Shown: positions 1 to 5,438, counted from the stretch's first letter. The stretch: DNA of 5,438 nucleotides from Chloroflexota bacterium (GCA_005879655.1 VBJK01000430.1:1-5438), one strand, 5' to 3'. A program made the numbers and translations. Notes: generated from the letters alone by a model not told the origin.

Positions 1-1
1 A

Positions 2-445
2 TTTGAAAACAAATGGTTTGGACCTTACCAGATCATTCAAAAAATGTTATTGGGAACATACCGATTGCAAGATCCAACTGGGCGCGAGCTAGCATCACTA
101 GTCCATGGAAATCGATTAATCAAGGCAACAGTAACCACCGCAGATGAGTTGAAAAACTTATGGGCATCCCCAAGCGCTAAGGACGCCCTGCGAAGACGCA
201 ACATTCGGCAGGAAGACCTTCTTCCTTCATATCCCGAAAATACGGACATTCTAGATCAACTTCTTCAAGACGACGAAGATTTACCACCTCCTACGTCACC
301 CTCTGAACCTCAGAACATGCAAAAATCGAAGACGCCGCTGGTCATTAGTGTAAAACGACCTCACGAACCTCAAATCTTCGAGGAAATCGACGTGAGAACA
401 ATTAGACGATCAAAACGTCCCAGACGGCCAAAATTACTCGATTAG
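2..445 (+). CDS. Element A Pol C-terminus: integrase GPY/F module and tail (5' partial)
   Basis: This is the last 147 codons of a retrotransposon polyprotein. The frame is open to the left edge, and the first Met codon at 44 is internal rather than a true start. Residues 1-10 contain W-F-G-P-Y, followed by Y-R-L-Q-D and G-N-R-L-I-K. This is the GPY/F module at the end of Ty3/gypsy integrases, which contributes to multimerisation and DNA binding. About 90 residues follow: a polar stretch, an acidic and proline-rich linker (DDEDLPPPTSP), and a strongly basic end (RRSKRPRRPK) before the TAG stop at 443-445. No chromodomain is seen. The tail could be a nuclear-localisation or tethering segment, but that is inference. 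The reading frame shows no damage in the visible part. Confidence 0.88.
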   Translation, partial: FENKWFGPYQIIQKMLLGTYRLQDPTGRELASLVHGNRLIKATVTTADELKNLWASPSAKDALRRRNIRQEDLLPSYPENTDILDQLLQDDEDLPPPTSPSEPQNMQKSKTPLVISVKRPHEPQIFEEIDVRTIRRSKRPRRPKLLD

Positions 446-470
446 GAAACACTACGCCATCAACAAATAA

Positions 471-490
471 CTTTTACGAGGGCGTAAAAG
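471..490 (+). repeat. Perfect 8-bp inverted repeat (hairpin) before the element A PPT
   Basis: The arms CTTTTACG (471-478) and CGTAAAAG (483-490) are perfectly complementary around a 4-base loop AGGG. The hairpin lies 25 bases after the pol stop and ends 8 bases before the purine run. It has no T-run after it, so it does not resemble a bacterial terminator. In the element RNA it would fold just upstream of the plus-strand primer. Any role in 3' end formation, RNA stability or priming is inference. Confidence 0.7.
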
Positions 491-498
491 GTCTAGGT

Positions 499-506
499 AG
501 GGGAGA
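499..506 (+). other. Polypurine tract of element A
   Basis: The purine run AGGGGAGA is followed by a single C and then the LTR start TGTCGTATG. A G-rich purine run directly abutting the 3' LTR is the RNase H-resistant primer for plus-strand DNA synthesis in Ty3/gypsy elements. Its position fixes the left boundary of the LTR at 508. Confidence 0.75.
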
Positions 507-507
507 C

Positions 508-773
508 TGTCGTATGTAAGCGCATTACGCTATTAGAATTGTTTGGCGTCAACCGCGCTATAATTAGGAATTGCCTTTGCGACTCCGCGCACGACATGGC
601 AGTGACAGAGGCTATGTAACCTATATATAGAAAAGGCTGCCGGGGGTTAAATACGGCAAGCCTGCCCATGTCCAAGAATAACGAATTATCGACGAGCAAT
701 ACGTGGCATCAGCCTTACGCTAGAAGCCGCAAACCCCCTTTCTCATCCAGTTGGAACAAGGAGCAATTGGACA
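508..773 (+). repeat. 3' LTR of element A (266 bp, TGTC...GACA)
   Basis: The left boundary is well supported: TG directly follows the polypurine tract. The right boundary is inferred from GACA at 770-773, the exact complement of the opening TGTC, giving a 4-bp terminal inverted repeat. The length of 266 bp is normal for fungal Ty3/gypsy LTRs. A TATA box lies in the middle. The octamer TTACGCTA occurs twice (525-532 and 715-722). I saw no clear AATAAA polyadenylation signal. The next five bases, GACGT at 774-778, would be one copy of the target-site duplication. Confidence 0.72.
622..629 (+). promoter_or_regulatory. TATA box of the element A LTR
   Basis: TATATATA lies 114 bases into the LTR, in the part expected to be U3. 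In a 5' LTR copy it would place the transcription start about 25-35 bases downstream, near 655. In this 3' LTR the same promoter would fire rightward into element B, antisense to B's coding strand. The motif is seen; its activity is inferred. Confidence 0.5.
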
Positions 774-863
774 GACGTTCAAATTAAGCTATCGATGAAA
801 ATGTATGGTCCTAATCTAAATAACAGTCTAATGGTAAGACCTATAGGGTACGTGCACGTTGCA
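774..863 (-). repeat. Truncated 3' LTR of element B (first ~90 bp)
   Basis: Read on the - strand, this segment begins TGCAACGTGCACG immediately after B's polypurine tract, as the 5' end of a 3' LTR should. It runs only 90 bp before meeting the GACA end of element A's LTR. It contains no TATA box or other promoter landmark. A full fungal LTR would normally be 150-500 bp, so the rest is probably displaced to the far side of element A, outside the window. The 10-bp perfect palindrome ACGTGCACGT lies at 850-859. The start at 863 is well anchored; the truncation is inference. Confidence 0.6.
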
Positions 864-877
864 CTCCTCCCCCTTTT
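864..877 (-). other. Polypurine tract of element B with upstream T-tract
   Basis: On the - strand this reads AAAAGGGGGAGGAG, fourteen uninterrupted purines directly followed by TG. Seven T residues (complement of 879-885) stand just upstream, separated by one C. A T-rich box next to a PPT is known in retroviruses and many LTR elements, where it aids selective RNase H cleavage. This marks the plus-strand primer and the junction with the 3' LTR of element B. Confidence 0.8.
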
Positions 878-915
878 GAAAAAAAGGACGGTGATTTCCT
901 GATTAGGCAATATCC

Positions 916-3645
916 TCAACTGGTGATGCTGTTGTGATATTCTCGAATCAGGTCCTGGTGAATATCCTTCTTCTTCACCCACTGGTCATGTGCTTCATCC
1001 CAACCTTCCCAACGTATGAGATATTCGCGAGGATTTCTCTCCGGTCTATGATCAAGAAGTTGTTCTACCATGTACTGCGCGCCCTCGGGATCGTCAGGAA
1101 TTATTGGATTGGGTCTAGGAGGTTCTCGTCTGGGAAATTGTTCAGGGTCATTTGGAATGTATGGTCGTAACAGGCTGACGTGGAAGTTCGGGTGAATTGA
1201 GGTAAAATCGACCTTGGGTAATAATTCTAGTTTGTAATTCGAGGTTCTGGGTTCTGCCTTGATGATCTTGAATGGACCTAAGAAGCGAGGGTAGAGTTTG
1301 GCTGAACGACCTTTCTTCGTGATGCGGCGGCGAATATTCTTGGAGTCTAACATGACCATGTCTCCTACTTTGTAGATTGGGTCAGGGCGTCGAGATCTAT
1401 TAGCATTACGAGTCTGAATAGTTTTCGCAGCAATATGATTGTCCTTCGCGATAGAGATAGATTCTGTGATCCTGTCGATATATTCCCTAACTTCCGGGAG
1501 TCGAATATTATCGATGTTGGTTTCGTCGAGTGTTGGAAAGAGTCGAATAGGAGATCCATAAAGTAGTTCTGTGGGAGCTAGTTCAGTGGTGGTATTGACT
1601 GAGTTATTCGTAGCAATTTCCACGTGAACCAGGTGCTTAGCCCAGTCAGTTTGACGACGATTTACATAGTTTCGTATAGCCTGAATGACGGTTTTGTTCG
1701 AACGTTCGGAGGAACCATCTGTCTGTGGATGATATGACGTTGAGGCTTGTATTTCAATTCCGAGAAATTTATGAAGGGTTTTCCAGAACTGACTCATGAA
1801 TAACTTGTCGCGGTCTGATACTATTCTTTGGGGTAATCCAAATTGTCGGCACCAGGTGTTGTATACTAGATAGGCTATATCTGGGGCTGTTGCCGTTGAG
1901 TGTGTTGGTTCTATGCGGACATAATTCGTAAGTCTGTCCGTGATGACGAGGATCATGTCATATCCATCTGATTTGGGGAAGGGACCTACAAAGTCCATCG
2001 CGATATCCGAAAATCGTTCATGAGGTACTGGTAAGGGATGCAGGAGACCAGCTGGGACTTGGTTATTGGACTTATTGCGAAGGCATTGAGAGCAAGATGC
2101 AGTGTATTTGCGGACATCCTTGCCGAGACCGGGCCAAAAATATCTACTCGATAATGCTTGATATGACTTTCCTATACCAAAGTGATTCTCATTATCATGG
2201 TGCTGGTGTAGTAGCAGTTCGCGTGTGGATTTTGAGTTCGGAATACAAAGGCGACCATCATGGAGGTATATAAGGCCATTATCTTGAGTAATATAAAGTG
2301 GATATTGTTCGGGATTCTCAACTATTGGTTTGAAAAAGCTGTCCTCGTGGTATGATTTCCGGATCTCTTCGCGAATCTTGGGATCTGTAGTAGACATGGT
2401 TATGGCATTCACTTGCGCGTAAGGATAACGAGACAAGGCGTCGGCTGCTTTGTTGGTAATACCGGGTATATATTTGATATCGAAGTCGAAATTGGATAGA
2501 AAGTCCAACCATCGTATTTGTCGTTTCGAGAGATCTCGTTGGGTCTTCCAATATTGCAGTGGAGCGTGATCAGATAGTACTGTAAAATGTGTCCCCGTGA
2601 GCTGTGGATACCAATGTTTCATACAAGAAATGATGGCTAGCATTTCCTGTTCGTGGGTTGGATAGTTTGCTTCCGCGGGACGGTACTGACGTGAATAAAA
2701 GCCTATCGGACGAGCAGTTTTCCAATTTGCACCTTGGGCAACATAGCCGCCGACTCCTCGATTGCTGGCGTCTGCTATGAGCCAAACTGGTTCCTCTGAT
2801 TCATAATCGATACGCTGTAAAAATCGAACGGACTTGGCAAGCTTCTTGATCATCTTGAATGCGTCATCGTGTTTCTTTTCCCACACAAATTCTACACCCT
2901 TCTTGGTAAGGTCCGTTAGTATAGCCGATTGCTCAGCGAGTCCCGGAACAAAGTCGAAGGCAGCTAGGTAATTCACGAGGCCGTTGAATTCGGTGATTTG
3001 AGTGGCTGTAGTAGGCGTCGGCCAATTGGCGATCTTCTCGAGCTTGTTGGGATCTGCTTCAAGGCCCTTGGATGAGACATAGTGACCGAGGAATTCAATA
3101 CGATCAGCGAAGAGTGTCGACTTTTCGGGAGATGCTGTGATATTATGATTTCGAAGTGCCTGGAGAATGAGATGAACATGCTGTTTGTGTTCCTCGACAG
3201 AGTTGGAGAAGATGGCGATGTCATCTTGATATACTGCACAGAACTTGCCGATGTACTCACGGAGAACATAGTTCATATATCTCTGAAAGGTTGCGGGAGC
3301 ATTGCATAATCCTTGTGGCATGACGAGCCATTCGTATAACCCGAACGGTGTTTTGAAGGCTGTTTTGTGTACGTCATCAGAGTGCATCAGGATCTGATAG
3401 TATGCATTTACCAGATCTATTTTCCCACGAACGACAGCTCTGACGAGGAGTTCCAAGATTTCATCCTGACGAGGAAGCGGAGTGTGATCCTTCACAGTTC
3501 TCTCATTGAGTTCTCTGTAATCATGAACAACACGTGAGTCAACAGTTAAGATCTTTTTGGGGACCATGAAGGTGCCGGCCGAGATGTGCGATGACGATGA
3601 GCGAATGCGTTTGGCCTTGAGATTGATATCAACGAATCGTTTCAT
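916..3645 (-). CDS. pol: Element B Pol: RT, RNase H, integrase and chromodomain (909 aa, cut off from Gag-PR by a stop)
   Basis: This is the major part of the polyprotein that reverse-transcribes and integrates the element. RT covers residues 1-215, with catalytic Asp77 (K-I-D) and the YQDD box at 139-142. RNase H covers about 287-405, with Asp292, Glu334, Asp359 and Asp402. The integrase zinc finger uses His482/483, His488, Cys518 and Cys521. The integrase core has Asp551, Asp611 and Glu647, with exactly 35 residues between the last two (DD35E). GPF lies at 790-792. The chromodomain spans about 858-903, with aromatic residues Tyr858, Trp879 and Trp882. The Met at 3645 is not a natural start: the same frame continues upstream through P-A to the TGA at 3652-3654, and the N-terminal end of the RT fingers is encoded before it. 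All catalytic residues are present, so loss of function comes from the stop and upstream changes. Confidence 0.93.
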   Translation of the reverse strand: MKRFVDINLKAKRIRSSSSHISAGTFMVPKKILTVDSRVVHDYRELNERTVKDHTPLPRQDEILELLVRAVVRGKIDLVNAYYQILMHSDDVHKTAFKTPFGLYEWLVMPQGLCNAPATFQRYMNYVLREYIGKFCAVYQDDIAIFSNSVEEHKQHVHLILQALRNHNITASPEKSTLFADRIEFLGHYVSSKGLEADPNKLEKIANWPTPTTATQITEFNGLVNYLAAFDFVPGLAEQSAILTDLTKKGVEFVWEKKHDDAFKMIKKLAKSVRFLQRIDYESEEPVWLIADASNRGVGGYVAQGANWKTARPIGFYSRQYRPAEANYPTHEQEMLAIISCMKHWYPQLTGTHFTVLSDHAPLQYWKTQRDLSKRQIRWLDFLSNFDFDIKYIPGITNKAADALSRYPYAQVNAITMSTTDPKIREEIRKSYHEDSFFKPIVENPEQYPLYITQDNGLIYLHDGRLCIPNSKSTRELLLHQHHDNENHFGIGKSYQALSSRYFWPGLGKDVRKYTASCSQCLRNKSNNQVPAGLLHPLPVPHERFSDIAMDFVGPFPKSDGYDMILVITDRLTNYVRIEPTHSTATAPDIAYLVYNTWCRQFGLPQRIVSDRDKLFMSQFWKTLHKFLGIEIQASTSYHPQTDGSSERSNKTVIQAIRNYVNRRQTDWAKHLVHVEIATNNSVNTTTELAPTELLYGSPIRLFPTLDETNIDNIRLPEVREYIDRITESISIAKDNHIAAKTIQTRNANRSRRPDPIYKVGDMVMLDSKNIRRRITKKGRSAKLYPRFLGPFKIIKAEPRTSNYKLELLPKVDFTSIHPNFHVSLLRPYIPNDPEQFPRREPPRPNPIIPDDPEGAQYMVEQLLDHRPERNPREYLIRWEGWDEAHDQWVKKKDIHQDLIREYHNSITS
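937..1074 (-). other. Chromodomain coding segment of element B Pol
   Basis: This encodes Pol residues 858-903, starting Y-M-V-E and containing Y-L-I-R-W-E-G-W and D-Q-W. It matches the chromodomain core Y-x-V-E...Y-L-V-K-W-x-G-[FYW]...[TQ]-W. The three aromatic positions that form the methyl-lysine cage in HP1 are filled by Tyr858, Trp879 and Trp882. In chromoviruses this module follows the GPY/F region and directs integration toward histone H3 lysine-9 methylated chromatin. The family role is established; binding by this copy is inferred. Confidence 0.85.
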
Positions 3646-3651
3646 AGCGGG

Positions 3652-3654
3652 TCA
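3652..3654 (-). other. In-frame TGA interrupting gag-pol inside RT
   Basis: The codon between S-T-R-Y and P-A-M-K-R-F is TGA on the - strand, and both sides are in the same frame with no gap. In related chromoviral polyproteins the corresponding peptide, as I recall it, reads R-Y-W-P-x-x-K-R-F, so TGG to TGA by one G-to-A transition explains it. Readthrough would restore one Gag-Pol protein. Readthrough sites normally lie between Gag and protease or between Gag and Pol, not inside the RT fingers, so a mutation is more likely. Confidence 0.85.
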
Positions 3655-5438
3655 ATATCTCGTCGAGACACGCATGAGTCTGTCATTGATGGATCTATTA
3701 TCTTTGAGAAGAATACGATGTTTTGGACCGCCCTCGAGAGGAAGTTTAGAAGGTAATTCCTTGAAGAAAATATCTGAATATTGTTTCATGAATGCTGAAT
3801 TGAGTTCTTTATAACGTGTGTCCTTCATGACGATAGCACAACAAGCCAGTTTGACAGTATAACGACGGGTGATAATTGTGAGAGATGATCGACTCATATC
3901 AGCTGCATGTCGACATAAGATTCGTACTGTTGTTTCTGAAACTTGCATAAGAGCATTGTCAACTTTAACGTAATGATCCTGTTCAGCAATTGAGGATGAT
4001 AGTTTGAAAACTACCGAATCTATGGCGCGAAGAATAACTGTGCGAGCAACAGAATCGATTAATAGATTGTTCCTTTCCAAGAATGACATTTCAAGTATAA
4101 CATCGTGCGATGCTAATGATGCAACCTTTAGAATCGTGAGTGACTTGATCTTTGCCTCAACTGACGATAAAAATTGCAATTTCGTGAAGAGCTCCTTGAA
4201 GATGCGTACAGTTTTATGTGAGAGTGCATTATGCAATAGAGCAGAAGACGATGTAAATCGTGATCGAAGAGAGCTGAGATTTCGATTGACGATTTTCTCT
4301 GATATAAGATCGGAGCTGAAATCACAATCGACTAGTCCTTGTGCAGAAATTTGATCATCAAGTTGAATTGAGAGAATGATGAGAGGAATCACATAGCACT
4401 CTTCAGACTGATCATATTGATACTCTTTTACTTCATTAACAAAATTGGTTTCTTGTTTAACTCCCTTGACTAATCCGCTATTCTTCACAGTGACTTTTGT
4501 AGCCCCGCCATTCAGAGGACATTCAGGGTCAAATTGAGTGTGACCAGCATAGGTTCTGCGGCAACGAAAACAGCCCTCATGTTTCCTCAAAAAATCCCTT
4601 GCGGCATCAGTGAGAGGTTCAAGTCCCTTGACGGGAGGAGACGCAGGCATGTCGGTAGGCTTTTGTCGCCAGTTGCTGGAGCGATCAGAGTTGCTGGAGC
4701 CCTCGGAACGGGAGAATTGAGAAGGACCACGGCGAGGCCCGGAAGACATAGAAGTGGATCGATTAGAAGTGGGTTGATTGGGAGTGGGTCGATTAGAAGT
4801 GAGTTGATAGCCAGGGGGCAAGGCCTCTTCAATGCGCAAAGCGCGACCAACGAGGGCATTCCAGGTTTCATCTTTGACAGGTGATTGAGAGACGATGAAT
4901 TTCCTGATGTCAGGAAAAAGACCTTCGACAAAGTCGAGATCACGACTAAAATTGGAAATGAGGTCCGGAATTTGGTCAGCAAGTGCTTTGATCTTACTTG
5001 AATATTCGGAGACCGAGAGGGTGCCTTGTTTGAGAGCCTTGTATTGTTTGTAAGCGACACTCTTGTAATTTTGAGGAACAAAGTGATCTCGCAAGGAGGT
5101 TTTGAAGTTGTCAAAAGTACCAGCTAGCAAGGCGGTGTAATTGCCTGCAAGCCAATCATAAGCATCACCCTCAAGATAGGTGGATGCAAATTTGACCTTG
5201 TCCTTTTCCGCCGTGTCTGTGAGTTCCAAGTAGATTGTCATTCTGGCAAGCCATGCATCAACAGCTTGAGCATCGCGTGTCTTGCCATTGAAGCCGCTGG
5301 GTTTCATTGGTTTTGCGGCCATGTTTCGAGTGACGCTGGGGGTCTGAGGTTCGTTGGTGCGCCGTTCGTCGGGTTGTTCACCTGGTGGTGTTCTTGGTCT
5401 TGATACTGTTTCTGAGTCCGAAGTGTCCTCTGTGGATG
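3652..5438 (-). CDS. gag: Element B Gag-protease and start of RT (5' partial, ends at premature TGA)
   Basis: Numbering is from the Met at 5322, but the frame is open for at least 38 more codons to the window edge, with a Ser/Thr/Pro/Glu-rich sequence, so the true start is outside. Residues 7-165 are a retrotransposon Gag capsid domain (PSGFNGKTRDAQAVDAWLAR, then YLEGDAYDWL). Residues 170-230 are a Ser/Pro/Arg/Asn linker with a pentapeptide repeat. A zinc knuckle follows: Cys251, Cys254, His261, Cys268 (CX2CX6HX6C). The aspartic-protease-like region covers about 308-430. Its active site reads V-D-C-D at 331-334 instead of D-S/T-G, and the later L-G-M-P-F-L-type motif reads LEMSFL at 410-415. 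From about 510 the sequence is the start of RT (ELPSKLPLEGGPKHRI, then NDRLMRVSTRY), which stops at the TGA. Gag itself looks intact; the protease is probably inactive. Confidence 0.88.
   Translation of the reverse strand, partial: STEDTSDSETVSRPRTPPGEQPDERRTNEPQTPSVTRNMAAKPMKPSGFNGKTRDAQAVDAWLARMTIYLELTDTAEKDKVKFASTYLEGDAYDWLAGNYTALLAGTFDNFKTSLRDHFVPQNYKSVAYKQYKALKQGTLSVSEYSSKIKALADQIPDLISNFSRDLDFVEGLFPDIRKFIVSQSPVKDETWNALVGRALRIEEALPPGYQLTSNRPTPNQPTSNRSTSMSSGPRRGPSQFSRSEGSSNSDRSSNWRQKPTDMPASPPVKGLEPLTDAARDFLRKHEGCFRCRRTYAGHTQFDPECPLNGGATKVTVKNSGLVKGVKQETNFVNEVKEYQYDQSEECYVIPLIILSIQLDDQISAQGLVDCDFSSDLISEKIVNRNLSSLRSRFTSSSALLHNALSHKTVRIFKELFTKLQFLSSVEAKIKSLTILKVASLASHDVILEMSFLERNNLLIDSVARTVILRAIDSVVFKLSSSIAEQDHYVKVDNALMQVSETTVRILCRHAADMSRSSLTIITRRYTVKLACCAIVMKDTRYKELNSAFMKQYSDIFFKELPSKLPLEGGPKHRILLKDNRSINDRLMRVSTRY
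4751..4807 (-). repeat. 15-bp imperfect tandem repeat in the Gag linker
   Basis: On the + strand three 15-bp units lie at 4757-4771, 4772-4786 and 4787-4801, of the form GRTYGATTRGRAGTG, with partial units on either side. They encode the pentapeptides TSNRP, TPNQP and TSNRS around Gag residues 175-189. This is a low-complexity spacer between capsid and zinc knuckle that has grown by slippage or unequal exchange. Copy number may differ between element copies. Confidence 0.7.

Larger units (their letters stand above)
1..773 (+). mobile_element. Element A: 3' end of a Ty3/gypsy LTR retrotransposon (5' part outside window)
   Basis: This is the right-hand end of an LTR retrotransposon transcribed rightward. 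In order it has an open frame starting in the integrase GPY/F module, a 62-bp gap with a hairpin and a polypurine tract, and an LTR starting TGTC and ending GACA. That order (IN C-terminus, PPT, 3' LTR) is diagnostic for Ty3/gypsy elements. It has no chromodomain after the GPY/F module, whereas the neighbouring element does, so the two belong to different lineages. Gag, protease, RT, RNase H, the integrase core and the 5' LTR would lie left of the window. The right boundary at 773 rests on the 4-bp terminal inverted repeat only, because no second LTR copy is available for alignment. Confidence 0.85.
774..5438 (-). mobile_element. Element B: chromodomain-bearing Ty3/gypsy retrotransposon (chromovirus), defective copy
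   Basis: On the - strand the element has the order Gag capsid, zinc knuckle, protease, RT, RNase H, integrase (HHCC, DDE, GPY/F), chromodomain, PPT, 3' LTR. This is the standard order of a fungal chromovirus. Gag and Pol share a single frame, and one TGA at 3652-3654 divides it. There is no frameshift anywhere in over 4.5 kb of coding sequence, so the copy is fairly young. The 5' LTR, primer-binding site and the Gag start lie beyond the right edge. The 3' LTR appears cut at 774 by element A. Confidence 0.9.

Noticed and set aside
471..490. Rho-independent terminator
   Set aside because: The setting is eukaryotic, no T-run follows the stem, and the stem is A/T-rich.
3640..3670. Intron that would remove the TGA
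   Set aside because: Conserved RT sequence continues directly on both sides of the stop with no inserted residues, so any intron spanning it would delete conserved positions.
3600..3700. Programmed frameshift between two ORFs
   Set aside because: Both parts are in the same frame, so no frameshift is needed; only the stop codon separates them.
3557..3814. Open frame of 85 codons on the + strand
   Set aside because: It lies antisense to the PR/RT junction of element B, shows no domain or biased composition, and is explained as a shadow of the real - strand frame.
4751..4807. CRISPR-like or satellite array
   Set aside because: The period is 15 bp with no spacers, and it lies in frame within Gag as a pentapeptide repeat.
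4587..5114. 175-codon - strand frame overlapping Gag
   Set aside because: It is out of frame with the recognisable Gag capsid and zinc knuckle. Its Leu/Pro/Ser-rich composition is what an offset reading of the linker repeat gives.
1..5438. Host genes, tRNA, rRNA or a non-transposon system
   Set aside because: Every long frame and intergenic stretch is accounted for by the two retrotransposons. I saw no tRNA-like cloverleaf or rRNA-like conserved segments by eye.

Overview
The window is made almost entirely of two LTR retrotransposons of the Ty3/gypsy (Metaviridae) class, facing each other tail to tail. I see no host gene, no RNA gene and no prokaryotic signal. The coding style (Gag with a zinc knuckle, then PR-RT-RNase H-IN, with a C-terminal chromodomain) points to a filamentous fungus. 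The Pol wording looks more basidiomycete-like than ascomycete-like to me, but that is a judgement from memory with modest confidence.

Layout. Positions 1-773 (+ strand) are the 3' end of element A. It starts inside the integrase GPY/F module, continues through a proline/acidic tail with a basic C-terminus (stop at 443-445), a short 3' UTR with a perfect 8-bp hairpin, a polypurine tract (PPT), and a 266-bp 3' LTR (508-773) bounded by TGTC...GACA and carrying a TATA box. Positions 774-863 are, by inference, the first 90 bp of the 3' LTR of element B, read on the - strand. Positions 864-877 are B's PPT with a T-tract upstream of it. Positions 916-5438 (- strand) are B's gag-pol, which runs off the right edge of the window; B's 5' LTR and primer-binding site are not included.

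How the parts work together. B's Gag packages the RNA, protease would process Gag-Pol, and RT/RNase H copies the RNA using the PPT as plus-strand primer. Integrase inserts the copy, with the chromodomain probably steering it to methylated chromatin. B's gag-pol is one continuous reading frame (over 1,500 codons) broken by a single in-frame TGA at 3652-3654, where chromoviral RTs normally have a tryptophan. The protease and the start of RT carry further changes at conserved positions, including the protease active-site glycine (Asp-Cys-Asp instead of Asp-Ser/Thr-Gly). From RT residue 36 onward the catalytic residues of RT, RNase H and IN are all present. B therefore looks like a recently disabled, possibly trans-mobilisable copy.

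The most economical history is that A inserted into B's 3' LTR, so A is younger than B. I found nothing suggesting a non-transposon system here. The interesting material is the pattern of decay, the nesting and a few unusual motifs.
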